A DNA stretch of 64,000 nucleotides from GAS188 sp963794475 (GTDB lineage Bacteria; Pseudomonadota; Alphaproteobacteria; Rhizobiales; Beijerinckiaceae). The stretch is taken from positions 62,001 to 126,000 of the forward strand of contig CAWCDW010000005.1 in the NCBI GenBank assembly GCA_963794475.1. The letters are read 5' to 3'. The position numbers were made by a program, and so were the translations under genes. Of this stretch, positions 52,202-63,281 are shown piece by piece; positions within the stretch are counted from its first letter, which is position 1, and every line of letters starts with the position of its first letter. Under the pieces are notes generated by a model. That model did no database searches and was not told the DNA's origin. It worked only from the letters and a program-made list of their open reading frames with translations.

Positions 52202-53404
52202 TCACCGTTTCAACAGGCGGCGCACGGCGTTGCCGCCGGCTTCCACCAACGCATCCTCGGCCTGGCGGGTGAGTCCGCCCTTGCCGACGGATTCGGCGGC
52301 GAAAAGCGGCACGTCGAGGATGGGAGCGTCACCTTCCGAAACCCGCAAGAGGCCGACGCGCGTACCGGCGGAGACCGGAGGCATCAAGGGGCCGTCATAA
52401 ATCAGCCTTGCGCTCAATTTTTCACGAGCGCCGCGCTGGGTGACGACGCGGATCGGCCCTTCGGCGCGAAGATCGACGGTCGATTTTTCACCCCCGTATA
52501 CGCTGGCGCTCGCAACGATGGCGCCATCGGCAAAGAGGTCCTGCCCCTCGAAGGAGCGGAAGCCGTATTCGAGAAGCTTACGGCCTTCATTGGCGCGGTC
52601 CTTCCCGGTCGGCGCCCCATTGATCACCACGATCAGGCGCTGACCATTCTGCACGGCTGAGCCCACGAGCCCGTAACCCGATTCCTCGAGATTGCCCGTC
52701 TTGAGCCCATCGGCGCCGATGTCCATCGTGAGAAGCGGATTGCGGTTGAGCTGGCGGATCTTGTTCCAGGTGAATTCCTTCTGCCCGAAGAATTTGTAGA
52801 GATCGGGATAGGTGTGGATGATGTGGCGCGCGAGGAGCGCGAGCTCGAGGGCGGTCGTGTGCTGCTCGGGATCATCCGCGCCGCTCGCATTCTTGAACAC
52901 GGAGGCCGCAAGGCCGAGCTCGCGCGCGCGTCGCGTCATGACCTCGGCAAAGGCTTGTTCCGTGCCCGCGACACCTTCCGCGATCGCGATCGCCGCATCA
53001 TTGCCGGAGAGCACGACCAGGCCCGAGATCAGATCGGCGATCGGGATGTGGCTGTGGATCGCCGCGAACATAGTGGAGCCGCCCGAAGGCGCCCCGCCCT
53101 TTCGCCATGCGTTCTCCGAAATCACGAACTCCTGGTCGAGCGAGAATCTCCCCTCCTTGATTTCGTGGAACAGAACCTCCGCGGTCATCAGCTTGGCGAG
53201 GCTCGCAGGAAGCATCAGGCTGCGCGCGTTCTTATCGTAAAGGATGGTGCCGCTTTCGGCATCCATGAGCACCGCTTGCTGGGCCGTGGTCTGGATCGTC
53301 TCAGCGGCGCGCGCCGATCCGCCAAGGTAAAGCGCGGCCGCAAGAAAGAGCGTTTGCCAGAAACTCAGGGCCGGTCGGGATGAGCGAAAAACGACGGTAG
53401 CCAT
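52202..53404 (-). CDS. dacA: D-alanyl-D-alanine carboxypeptidase (penicillin-binding protein 5/6 type)
   Basis: A periplasmic low-molecular-weight penicillin-binding protein of 400 residues that trims the terminal D-Ala from peptidoglycan. Signal peptide near LSFWQTLFLAAALYLGGSARA. Active-site motifs are SLAKLMTAE (SxxK), SGNDAAIAI (SxN) and DGLKTGNLEESGYG (KTG; the residue after the G is Asn rather than the usual His). A C-terminal PBP5-type beta domain follows. It lies between rlpA and tmk, as usual in Hyphomicrobiales. Confidence 0.93.
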   Translation of the reverse strand: MATVVFRSSRPALSFWQTLFLAAALYLGGSARAAETIQTTAQQAVLMDAESGTILYDKNARSLMLPASLAKLMTAEVLFHEIKEGRFSLDQEFVISENAWRKGGAPSGGSTMFAAIHSHIPIADLISGLVVLSGNDAAIAIAEGVAGTEQAFAEVMTRRARELGLAASVFKNASGADDPEQHTTALELALLARHIIHTYPDLYKFFGQKEFTWNKIRQLNRNPLLTMDIGADGLKTGNLEESGYGLVGSAVQNGQRLIVVINGAPTGKDRANEGRKLLEYGFRSFEGQDLFADGAIVASASVYGGEKSTVDLRAEGPIRVVTQRGAREKLSARLIYDGPLMPPVSAGTRVGLLRVSEGDAPILDVPLFAAESVGKGGLTRQAEDALVEAGGNAVRRLLKR

Positions 53405-53509
53405 GCATCAAGGCGCGGCGCAGAAAATCGGGCGCGCTTTTCGGATGGATTTCTCGGCGCGGTCGAAGAAACGCAGGCGGCGCGCCTGTTCCATCTCAAC
53501 CGATCCCGT

Positions 53510-54769
53510 TCAAGGTGCCTGGAGGCGCACGAATGTTTGCGGCTTCAACCCGGCGAAGGGATTGCCTTTGGTGAAGCCCTGCGTATCCGAGAAACGCTCG
53601 GGCGCGAAGAACAAGGTCGCAAGCTGCTTTGGCCGCACGGGCGGGCGCGGCGCGATCACCTCACCCTCATCGTTATCCGCGGCCGCTGGTTTCGAAATCA
53701 CGCCGGGCGATGATTTGAAGAGCGTGGTGACGCCGAGATCATACGGCCGCTCGGGCGGCAGCGGCGCGTAGGCGACCGTGGTGCGGGCGAGCGCATCATT
53801 GCGAACAACGGCCGTCGTCGCCTCGGGTTCGCCACCGTCGTCGCTCGTTTGCGCCACCGCCGGCTCGAGCACCGGAGCCTGGCTTGCGGTGCTCGTGGCG
53901 TAGCTAGCCGTGGCAAAGAGGCCGGGGCGCGGCGCAGGTTCGCTGTAGGCGACCGTGGTCGTGCCCTGCGTAATGGGCGTCGTGGCCGCGCTGACCGCCG
54001 ACGCGATCGCCGCGATCGGTGCGCCGGGGCCGGATGCCTTCACCGTATCGGGAAGATCGGCGCTCGCGACAGCAATCGGGACCGAACCGGGCCCGTCGAG
54101 CACCGCGCCCGAGCCATCAGTCCTCAGGGTCGCGAGCAGCTTGCGGTCGTCCGAGCCCCCAAGGCTCGCGGGCCGCAAATAATCCAGGCGGACCTGCGTC
54201 GTCCCGATGCTCTTGAAGTCGAGCACCTCAGCCACGCGCTCCGAAACGTCCATGACGCGATTGGCGTGGTAAGGCCCGCGATCATTGATGCGCACGATGA
54301 TGGAGCGGCCATTCCTGACGTTGGTGACCCGCGCATAGCTCGGTATCGGCAAGGTCTTGTGAGCCGCGCTGATCGAATAGCGGTCGAAGACCTCGCCATT
54401 TGCCGTCAGCCGGCCGTGAAAGGCGGAGCCGTACCAGGAGGCGAGGCCGACCACCGAATAGTGCCTCACTTCTTCGGGCACATAGGTTCGCCCTGCGACG
54501 GAATAGCTCGCCCCCACCAACCGTTTGCCGCCGCCTTTCGGAATCTCTTCGCCGTCCGCATAAAGTCGCGGGCTCGCTCTCACGCCCAATATCGGATCGA
54601 TCCCCCCTTGCCCCACGCTCGACTTCGAGGCGCAATTGGCGACGAGAAGCGACACGCCGACCCCGATAAGGAGGCGCCAAGTCAAGGCCCCACAAGCGGT
54701 TTCTCGCGGCGCATTTCCAAGCGGACGTCTCGGAACCGGGCGCCTCATCGTTCTCATGGCCTCATTCAT
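53510..54769 (-). CDS. rlpA: RlpA septal-ring lytic transglycosylase lipoprotein
   Basis: About 419 residues. The N-terminal region has a hydrophobic signal (LIGVGVSLLVANCAS) with a probable lipidation Cys, although Asn at -1 is unusual. The double-psi beta-barrel RlpA domain (residues about 95-200) includes GLASWYGSAFHGRLTANGE, AAHKTLPIPSYARVTN and RINDRGPYHANRVMDVS with the catalytic Asp. The long C-terminal half is Ala/Thr/Pro-rich and I see no SPOR domain. RlpA cleaves denuded peptidoglycan at the septum. The start is uncertain among 54769, 54757 and 54748. dacA follows after 105 bases. Confidence 0.88.
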   Translation of the reverse strand: MNEAMRTMRRPVPRRPLGNAPRETACGALTWRLLIGVGVSLLVANCASKSSVGQGGIDPILGVRASPRLYADGEEIPKGGGKRLVGASYSVAGRTYVPEEVRHYSVVGLASWYGSAFHGRLTANGEVFDRYSISAAHKTLPIPSYARVTNVRNGRSIIVRINDRGPYHANRVMDVSERVAEVLDFKSIGTTQVRLDYLRPASLGGSDDRKLLATLRTDGSGAVLDGPGSVPIAVASADLPDTVKASGPGAPIAAIASAVSAATTPITQGTTTVAYSEPAPRPGLFATASYATSTASQAPVLEPAVAQTSDDGGEPEATTAVVRNDALARTTVAYAPLPPERPYDLGVTTLFKSSPGVISKPAAADNDEGEVIAPRPPVRPKQLATLFFAPERFSDTQGFTKGNPFAGLKPQTFVRLQAP

Positions 54770-55144
54770 ACGCAAAAGGCACCCGAGGGGGAAGAGCCAT
54801 TCTCGACACTTAATCGACGTGAAAGCGGCACTATTTTCACCTCATTCGGCCTGATCGGCGTTCTCTTCGCGAGAGGCCGATCGCACGGCGAGCCCTGATC
54901 GACGTTGAATCGATCGCGCAATATTAACTCAAATGCGGTCAAATTGCGTTCGCAACTCACTCACGAGCCGGCAAAATCTCATGTCGAGGTTAATGGGGGC
55001 TTCAAAGGCGCGCGATTGAGCTGCTCGGCGTCGGGCAAGATCGCGATGCAAGCCTGCGAGGCCGGAACCCAGCGGAATCCAATTGCATCGCTCGGCATCC
55101 CGGCTTCGAGGGCACCGCATCCGACGTTTGGCGCGAGCCCGAAA
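54770..55144. other. Gap between ureC and rlpA
   Basis: About 370 bases upstream of rlpA and downstream of ureC on the same strand. The segment 54900-54960 is noticeably AT-richer than the surroundings and probably holds the rlpA promoter, though I could not assign boxes. No gene, tRNA or clear terminator is visible. Confidence 0.4.
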
Positions 55145-56860
<1,716 letters not shown>

Positions 56861-56910
56861 GTTGGATCCGTTTTTTATATTGCGCGAGAGATCGACGATA
56901 TTTCCTTGAA

Positions 56911-57246
56911 CTAACCGGGTTTCTTCGAGAGGTATCCGGCGACCTCGCCGCGAAACCCCTGCACGATTCTCTCGCCGGCGAGCCCCACCAGGCGCACGTC
57001 TCGCGTCTGGCCGGGCTCGAAACGAACCGCGGTTCCGGCTGGAATATCGAGGCGAAAGCCGCGCGCCTTTTCACGATCGAATTGCAAGGCCGGATTGGTC
57101 TCGAAGAAATGATAATGCGAGCCCACCTGGATCGGCCGGTCCCCGCTGTTCGCAACGGTAATGGTCACCGTCTCGCGACCCTCATTGAGCAAGAGATCGC
57201 CCTCGCCAACGATGATCTCGCCGGGAATGAAAGGTCGATTGGTCAC
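56911..57246 (-). CDS. ureB: Urease subunit beta
   Basis: Non-catalytic structural subunit of urease. The 111-residue beta protein starts with FIPGEIIVGEGDLLLNEGRE and contains SHYHFFETNPALQFDREKA and FEPGQTRDVRLVGLAG. Separate small ureA and ureB subunits match the usual bacterial three-subunit enzyme. It lies between ureA (27 bases) and ureC (50 bases). Confidence 0.96.
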   Translation of the reverse strand: MTNRPFIPGEIIVGEGDLLLNEGRETVTITVANSGDRPIQVGSHYHFFETNPALQFDREKARGFRLDIPAGTAVRFEPGQTRDVRLVGLAGERIVQGFRGEVAGYLSKKPG

Positions 57247-57273
57247 GAGTTTTTCGTCCTTATGCCCTGGAGC

Positions 57274-57576
57274 TCACCGGATCGGATCATGCACCGTGAC
57301 GAGCTTGGTGCCGTCCGGGAAGGTCGCCTCGACTTGCACGTCGTGGATCATCGAGGCGACGCCTTCCATCACCTGGCTCGCGCGCAAGACCCTTGCGCCA
57401 TCGCGCATCAATTCGGAAACGCTTCGGCCGTCGCGCGCGCCCTCGACGACGAAGTCGCTGATGAGCGCGATGGCTTCGGGGTGATTGAGCTTAACACCGC
57501 GTTCGAGGCGCCGTCGCGCCACCTGCGCCGCCATGGCGATCAAGAGCTTGTCCTTTTCACGTGGGGTCAGGTTCAA
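57274..57576 (-). CDS. ureA: Urease subunit gamma
   Basis: The 100-residue structural gamma subunit, full length: MNLTPREKDKLLIAMAAQVA, RRRLERGVKLNHPEAIALIS, GRSVSELMRDGA and TFPDGTKLVTVHDPIR at the C-terminus. The start overlaps the 3' end of ureD by 20 bases. Confidence 0.96.
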   Translation of the reverse strand: MNLTPREKDKLLIAMAAQVARRRLERGVKLNHPEAIALISDFVVEGARDGRSVSELMRDGARVLRASQVMEGVASMIHDVQVEATFPDGTKLVTVHDPIR

Positions 57577-58507
57577 ATCTCGCTCTCCCTCTCGCGCCCT
57601 GGCGCGCCCTCGCGGTGCTCGAGCTTCCCCGACAGCTCTTCAGCGCCGGTTCGAGCTCGTCGCCGCAGGGCCAAAGGCGCGGCAAGATCCCGTCGCACGC
57701 TACAAGCAAGAACCGCACCAAGGCGCGGCGCAAAAGCGTCGGCCGCGCCGCAAGGAAGCGCCCGACGAGGATGCCGTTCCAGGCGCTCGCGCCGCATTCG
57801 CAATCGGCACCCTCAAGCGCACGCCGCGCCGCGTCGAGCTTGTCCTGTGCCTGTGGCGACACGAGGAGCACCGTTGCCACGGCGCGCGCGCCTTTGCCGA
57901 TGGCCGACCGCGCCAGAAGGCTCGCGATGTTTCCGTCGAGGCGCAGGTCTTCGGCATGCACGAGACGCCCGCCCCGCCGGATTCGCCAGCGATCGGCGAA
58001 TAACCCGCGTCCCGGCATCTCACCCATGGCGAGGCGCCCGAAGATCGTCGTCTCGGCGATCACGAGGGTCGCGCTTTCGTCCATATCGACCTCGAGGCGC
58101 CGGGCAAGCCTTGCGCCGCGAAACAGGATCGTCTCTTGCGGCAACCAGGCAAGCCGGGCTTGAGCTTGCAACCGCAACGCCACCTCGATCCCCGTGTCCG
58201 GGCCGGTCGAGCGGTAGACGCGCTCGGCCGCGGGAGTCGCGAGAATGACGTTGGCAAAAGCGCCCGTCTCCACGCGGATCGAAAGGCAATCTCCACCCGC
58301 CATGCCCCCGCCGGTATTGATGATCGCGGCCTCACAAGCTTCGACTGCGCCCCGTTTGCGAGCCAAGCGCATTCGGTAGCCTCCGCCTTCCTCGAGAGAC
58401 GCCACGCCCGTCATGCCCGAGCTCGAACGCTCGAAAGCGGCGTTCACGCGTCCTTGCGCCCGCAAGCTGGACGGAACGGTCGCTGAGACGTTAGCAGGTC
58501 GTCGCAT
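57557..58507 (-). CDS. ureD: Urease accessory protein UreD (UreH)
   Basis: Docks on apo-urease and recruits UreF/UreG for nickel insertion. The 316-residue protein has AAIINTGGGMAGGDCLSIRV, ATPAAERVYRSTG, LPQETILFRGARLAR and FGRLAMGEMPGRGLFADRWR, all UreD-typical. The conserved core ends near GILPRLWPC; an extra basic tail of about 35 residues (KSCRGSSSTARARQGARGRA) runs over the start of ureA. That tail is unlike other UreD proteins and may be a frame artefact or an extension. The gene heads the ureDABC operon. Confidence 0.92.
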   Translation of the reverse strand: MRRPANVSATVPSSLRAQGRVNAAFERSSSGMTGVASLEEGGGYRMRLARKRGAVEACEAAIINTGGGMAGGDCLSIRVETGAFANVILATPAAERVYRSTGPDTGIEVALRLQAQARLAWLPQETILFRGARLARRLEVDMDESATLVIAETTIFGRLAMGEMPGRGLFADRWRIRRGGRLVHAEDLRLDGNIASLLARSAIGKGARAVATVLLVSPQAQDKLDAARRALEGADCECGASAWNGILVGRFLAARPTLLRRALVRFLLVACDGILPRLWPCGDELEPALKSCRGSSSTARARQGARGRARFEPDPT

Positions 58508-58797
58508 GAAGCGACTGTCGCGGCGGCGCCAGCCAAGTCAAGGTTGAGCTTCGGGAAGGCCAAGGAGAGATGTGGCGATGGGGGCGCCGGCCAAGCGACT
58601 CTGGCCGGTGGGCGCTCACCTATTTCTGCTACGGCGGGCCGATACTTGCCATCCGGCTGATTCCGGACGCTTTGACGCTCTGCGCGAAGGGACGTCGGGA
58701 AACTGGAAACCATTGCCTTGACGGCTTGGAACTCACGGCCAAATCCACTAAGAGCCCGGCCTGGCCTTGAGCTTTGGGCCGTCGGAGGCTGATCGCC
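58508..58797. other. Divergent gap between ureD and trpD
   Basis: A 290-base region that must hold the promoters of the urease operon (reverse) and trpD (forward). A TTGACG at 58718 with a poor -10 17 bases later is the only weak forward candidate. No convincing gene, Trp-rich leader peptide or hairpin pair was recognised. trpG, often upstream of trpD, is absent. Confidence 0.35.
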
Positions 58798-59817
58798 ATG
58801 GACGCGTTCAAACCGATTCTCGCCAAGGTGGCGACCGGACAGCCGCTGTCGGCGTTCGAGGCCCAGAGCGCTTTCGATCTTCTGCTTTCCGGCGAGGTCA
58901 CCCATGCCCAGGCCGGCGCCTTCCTCATGGGGCTGCGGGTTCGCGGCGAGACCGTCGATGAAATCACCGGAGCCGTCGAGGCCATGCGGGCCCGCATGTT
59001 GCGGATCGAGGCGCCCGAACACGCGATCGACGTGGTCGGCACGGGCGGCGATCAGGCCGGCACCTGGAATATCTCGACGCTGGCTTCCTTGATCGTAGCG
59101 GCCTGCGGCGTGACGGTCGCCAAGCATGGCAATCGTGCCGCCTCATCGAAGTCCGGTGCGGCCGATGTGCTCGGTGCGCTTGGCGTGAAGATTGGGCTCG
59201 ACAAGGAGGGAATTGAGCGCTGCCTCGCCGAGGCCGGCATCGCCTTCATGTTCGCACCCACGCATCATGCCTCGATACGTCATGTCATGCCGGTACGCAC
59301 CGAGATCGGTACACGCACGCTCTTCAATCTTCTTGGGCCCATGTCGAACCCCGCGGGCGTCAAGCGCCAGCTCGTCGGCGTGTTCGCGAAGAGCTGGACG
59401 CGCCCCGTGGCCGAGACGCTCAAGGCGCTCGGGTCCGAGCGCGTCTGGGTCGTGTGCGGCTCGGACGGCATCGACGAGATCACCACGACGGGCCCGACCC
59501 ATGTGACGGCGCTCGAGAATGGCAGGATCCGCGAGTTCGAGATCACACCCGAGGAGGCGGGGATTGGGGTCGCCGAGCCCGAGGCGCTGAAAGGCGCCGA
59601 AGCCATGGTGAACGCCGGCGCCTTGATGCGTGTCCTGGCGGGAGAGAAGACGGCCTATCGCGACATCGGCATGCTGAACGCAGCCGCGGCGCTGTGCATA
59701 GCGGGCAAGGCGAAAAACCTTGCCGAAGGCGCTAAGCTTGCGGCGCGGGTTCTCGACGATGGCACCGTGCTGCAGACGCTGCGCAAGCTCATCGCCGCAT
59801 CGAATGCCGCGCCGTGA
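58798..59817 (+). CDS. trpD: Anthranilate phosphoribosyltransferase
   Basis: Second step of tryptophan synthesis, joining anthranilate to PRPP. The 339-residue protein shows VGTGGDQAGTWNISTLAS (PRPP loop), AKHGNRAASSKSGAADVLGA, FMFAPTHHASIRHVMPVR and RTLFNLLGPMSNPA. GGAGG precedes the ATG at 58798. The stop overlaps the GTG start of trpC. Confidence 0.96.
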   Translation: MDAFKPILAKVATGQPLSAFEAQSAFDLLLSGEVTHAQAGAFLMGLRVRGETVDEITGAVEAMRARMLRIEAPEHAIDVVGTGGDQAGTWNISTLASLIVAACGVTVAKHGNRAASSKSGAADVLGALGVKIGLDKEGIERCLAEAGIAFMFAPTHHASIRHVMPVRTEIGTRTLFNLLGPMSNPAGVKRQLVGVFAKSWTRPVAETLKALGSERVWVVCGSDGIDEITTTGPTHVTALENGRIREFEITPEEAGIGVAEPEALKGAEAMVNAGALMRVLAGEKTAYRDIGMLNAAAALCIAGKAKNLAEGAKLAARVLDDGTVLQTLRKLIAASNAAP

Positions 59818-60629
59818 CCGATATCTTGCGCCGCATCGAAGCTTATAAGCGCGAGGAGATCGCCGCCGCGAAGGCGCGCCTGCCGAGCATGGCTCTCGAG
59901 CAACAGGCACGCGCGACGCCGCCCGTGCGCGATTTCGTTGGCGCCTTGCGCGCGAAGATCGCCGCCGGCAGTCCGGCATTGATCGCCGAGATCAAGAAGG
60001 CGAGCCCCTCGAAAGGGCTGATCCGCGCCGATTTCGACCCGGCGGCACTCGCGCGCGCCTATGCGGAGGGCGGGGCCGCGTGCCTTTCGGTTCTGACGGA
60101 CGCACCCTCCTTTCAAGGAGCGCCGGAATTCCTGACGCAAGCGCGCGAAGCCTGCGGGCTCCCGGTGTTGCGCAAGGACTTCATGTTCGATCCCTATCAG
60201 ATCGCCGAGGCGCGCGTTTGGGGCGCCGATTGCATCCTCATCATCATGGCGGCGCTCGACGACGACCTGGCGCGCGAGCTTTGCGAGGGCGCGGCGGAAT
60301 ACCATATGGGCGCGTTGATCGAAGTGCATGACGAAAAGGAGCTCGAACGCGCGCTCGCCCTCCCCTCGCCTCTCATCGGCATCAACAATCGGGATCTGCG
60401 CTCATTTGAGACCTCGCTCGAGGTGACCGAGCGGCTGGCCGCGCGCGTGCCGCAAGATCGTGTCCTGGTGAGCGAGAGTGGCATATCGAGCGCGGCCGAT
60501 ATCGCCCGTCTCGCGCGCCATCGCGTGCGCTCGTTCCTGGTCGGCGAAAGCCTGATGCGGCAAGAGGATGTGGCTTGCGCGACGCACGCGCTTCTCGCCC
60601 CAGCGGAGCCGAGGACGAGCGCCGCATGA
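59814..60629 (+). CDS. trpC: Indole-3-glycerol-phosphate synthase
   Basis: TIM-barrel enzyme of 271 residues closing the indole ring. Motifs: ALIAEIKKASPSKGLIRADF (catalytic Lys), LSVLTDAPSFQGAPEFL, VLRKDFMFDPYQIAEARVWG, LIEVHDEKELERAL, LIGINNRDLRSFE, and VLVSESGISSAADIARL. The start is a GTG at 59814 in the trpD stop; the stop in turn overlaps the moaC ATG, so trpD-trpC-moaC are coupled. Confidence 0.96.
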   Translation: MTDILRRIEAYKREEIAAAKARLPSMALEQQARATPPVRDFVGALRAKIAAGSPALIAEIKKASPSKGLIRADFDPAALARAYAEGGAACLSVLTDAPSFQGAPEFLTQAREACGLPVLRKDFMFDPYQIAEARVWGADCILIIMAALDDDLARELCEGAAEYHMGALIEVHDEKELERALALPSPLIGINNRDLRSFETSLEVTERLAARVPQDRVLVSESGISSAADIARLARHRVRSFLVGESLMRQEDVACATHALLAPAEPRTSAA

Positions 60630-61145
60630 ACGGGCTCACCCATATCGCAAAGGATGGCTCGGCACGCATGGTCGATGTCTCGGGGAAATCCGTGACCGAG
60701 CGCGTCGCGGTCGCCGAGGGGTGCGTTCGCATGCGTCCGCAGACGCTCGCCCTGATTCGCGCCGGCGACGCCAAAAAAGGCGATGTGCTGGGCGTCGCAC
60801 GCATCGCCGGCATCATGGCGGCGAAACGAACCCATGAGCTCATTCCCGCTTTGCCATCCGCTCGCGATCACGGGTGTGACGCTCGATCTTGCGCTCGACG
60901 ACGCGAGCCCCAGCGTCCGCGTGACGGCGAGCGTCAAGACGAGCGGCAAGACGGGTGTCGAGATGGAGGCCCTGACTGCGGTCTCGATCGCTTGCCTCAC
61001 CATTTACGACATGGTGAAGGCGGTCGATCGCGGCATGACGATCGAGGCCGTGCGCCTCGTCGAGAAACGCGGCGGCGCTTCGGGCGAATGGCGCGCCGAG
61101 CCGCCCGTGCTGGTGGCGAAAGGGCGGCGTCGGCGCGTCCCTTAA
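60626..61145 (+). pseudogene. moaC: Cyclic pyranopterin monophosphate synthase MoaC, frame broken by +1 base
   Basis: MoaC makes cyclic pyranopterin monophosphate in molybdenum-cofactor synthesis. The N-terminal part (ARMVDVSGKSVTERVAVAEG, GIMAAKRTHELIP) is in one frame and the rest (LCHPLAITGVTLDLALDD, GVEMEALTAVSIACLTIYDM, VKAVDRGM) in the next. A single extra base near 60848, between the codons for Pro and Leu of IPLCHPL, explains it. Corrected, the protein is about 172 residues, full length, with the catalytic Lys-Asp region VKAVDRGM intact. The ATG overlaps the trpC stop. Confidence 0.85.
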
Positions 61146-61154
61146 TTCGTTCGA

Positions 61155-61682
61155 CTAACTTCCCTTGTTGATGAGCGCCGCGCCGGCCTTCGCGCCGACC
61201 TCGTCTTGTGAGCCTGTTCCTCCCGAGCAGCCGATCGCGCCGACGATCGCCCCATTCTCGACAAGGGGAATGCCGCCGCGCGAGCCGATCACGCCGTCGA
61301 GGGTGGTGAGATAGGTGAGGCCGCTCTGAATGCCGGATTCGATGACTTTCGTCTCCCGGCGGTAATTGACGGCGGTACGGGCCTTGTGCTCGGAAATGGC
61401 GATGGAGGCGAGCTGCGCGCCGTCCATGCGCTCGAACGCAACGAGATTACCCCCGGAATCGACCACCGCGATATTCAGCTTCCAGCCATGCTTTTTGGCT
61501 TCGTCGGCCGCGGCCGTGATCACGGCCCTGGCGCGATCAACCCCGATCGGCGCACCGTAAGGAACGTCGAAGGGCATCTTGTCGGGGATCACGTCGAGGG
61601 GACTGGGCTGGGTCTGCGCGCTGGCGGCGGCGCCGCTCGCGATCAAGGCGGCCAGGCTGCTGGCCAAGGCAAGGTAACGCAT
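61155..61682 (-). CDS. Exported GlcG/HbpS-family protein
   Basis: A 175-residue periplasmic protein: signal peptide (MRYLALASSLAALIASGAAA, cleavage near ASAQTQ) and one GlcG/HbpS domain (from VDRARAVITAAADEAKK, with LNIAVVDSGGNLVAFERMDG and a Gly-rich C-terminal ENGAIVGAIGCSGGTGSQDE). Some family members bind haem; the function of this one is unknown. It sits on the opposite strand between moaC and moeA. An upstream codon at 61721 would only lengthen the leader. Confidence 0.85.
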   Translation of the reverse strand: MRYLALASSLAALIASGAAASAQTQPSPLDVIPDKMPFDVPYGAPIGVDRARAVITAAADEAKKHGWKLNIAVVDSGGNLVAFERMDGAQLASIAISEHKARTAVNYRRETKVIESGIQSGLTYLTTLDGVIGSRGGIPLVENGAIVGAIGCSGGTGSQDEVGAKAGAALINKGS

Positions 61683-61862
61683 TCTCTCATTCTCCGCTTG
61701 CCACACTTGGGTGGCTGACAACGTGAGAATGCCGCAGGCACGGCTTCGCGCCTATGCGCCGCGGACCAAGCTCGCGATTATGTGAATGCTTGTGCGCATA
61801 AGGTTCCTGGGAGCGAGGCCTGAAGGACGACAGCGCGGCGGTCGCAATGATATGAAGCCGCG

Positions 61863-63096
61863 ATGAACAAGGATCCGCTTCTGCCGGTCTCCGTGGCGCT
61901 CGCGCGAATTCTGGCGACTGCCAGGGAGCCGCTGTCGTCCGAGCGCGTGCCGCTCGGGGAGGCCCATCGCCGCACGCTCGCCGAGAACCTCGTGGCCTCG
62001 CGAGACCAGCCGCCCTTTTCGGCATCCGCCATGGATGGCTACGCGGTGAGGGCAGCCGATGTCGCCACGACGCCGGCAATCCTCTCCCTCATCGGCATGA
62101 GCGCGGCGGGACATGCTTTCGAAGGCGAGCTCGGCCCTGGCGAAGCGGTGCGCATCTTCACCGGCGCTCCCCTGCCGAAGGGAGCCGACGCGATCGTGAT
62201 CCAGGAGAACGCGGCGCCGAGCGAGGATGGGAAGGTGACCGTGAACCTCGGCGCGGCTGCTGGCCGTTATGTGCGTCCCGCGGGGCTCGACTTCGCGGCC
62301 GGCGAAGTGCTCTTGAAGGCCTCCCACCTCATGACGGCGCGCGATCTTGCGCTCGCGGCCGCGGCGGGCTTTTCCCATTTGCCCGCGCGACGCCCCCCAC
62401 GGGTCGCCATTCTCGCCACTGGCGATGAATTGGCGCGTCCCGGCGAAGAGCTTCGCCCGGGCCAGATCATCGCCTCGAACACCTATGCGGTCGCGGCGAT
62501 GGCCCGTTCGGCCGGAGGCGAGGCGATCGATCTCGGTATTGCGCGCGACGACCTTGCCCAAACGCGGGCCGCGATCGATAGGGCGCGGGAACTCAATGCC
62601 GACATTCTGGTGACGCTCGGTGGCGCCTCCGTCGGGGACCATGATCTTGTTCAGGAAGCTTTGTCGAGTTCCGGAATGAAGCTCGGCTTCTGGCGCATCG
62701 CGATGCGGCCGGGAAAGCCGCTCATGCAAGGAGTTCCTGGGCGGGATGAGGGTGCTTGGTTTTCCGGGAAACCCGGTCTCCTCAATGGTTTGTGCGCTGA
62801 TCTTCCTTCGCCCTCTCATTCGTAGCCTCCTCGGCGATCCGGACGCCGGAGCCGATCCCACGCGCCCGGCCATCCTCGGCGCGGACGTGGCCAAAAACGA
62901 TGAAAGGCAGGATTATCTACGGTCGAGCGTCGAGAACGGCGCCCCTTTGCCGAAGGTCACGCCCTTCGCGCGTCAGGATTCCTCGATGATGGGCGTGTTC
63001 GCCCGCTCGGGCGCCTTGCTTCTGCGGGAAGCCCATGCGCCGGCCGCAAAGGCGGGCGATACCTGCCGCGCCATTTTCCTCGACGAGTGGGAGTGA
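61863..63096 (+). pseudogene. moeA: Molybdopterin molybdenumtransferase MoeA, frame broken by +1 base
   Basis: MoeA inserts molybdate into adenylylated molybdopterin. The first frame carries PPFSASAMDGYAVRAADV, RIFTGAPLPKGADAIVIQE, VAILATGDELARPGEELRPG and LVTLGGASVGDHDLVQ up to RPGKPLMQG. The next frame continues MRVLGFPGNPVSSMVCALI to the stop at 63096. One extra base near 62730-62733 is enough; the corrected protein is about 411 residues, full length. The 185-base gap after it (63097-63281) shows no gene, and lexA, which often follows moeA in alphaproteobacteria, is absent. Confidence 0.85.
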
Positions 63097-63281
63097 GCGG
63101 CCTCCATTAAGGAGAAAGACGCCGGTCTACGGCGTTCGAATTCCTCCCACCGTCTTTGAGAACATCGCATGCAGGCTTGCGCGCCCTTGGCCTGCCACTC
63201 GCATTGCGCCAATTTCTTGCGCCCCTTCGTCAACTCGACTACTCAGGCTTCGTGCAAACGCTTCCTTGAGGAAGATGTGCA

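Noticed and set aside
54770..55144. Possible tRNA or riboswitch in the rlpA-ureC gap
   Set aside because: No acceptor-stem pairing or TTCGA-loop pattern could be found, and no conserved riboswitch core was recognised.
58570..58770. 66-codon forward frame upstream of trpD
   Set aside because: No ribosome site or homology; Trp codons are few and not clustered as in a trp leader peptide.
63097..63281. Remains of lexA after moeA
   Set aside because: No LexA-like peptide in any frame and no direct-repeat SOS box in the 185-base gap.
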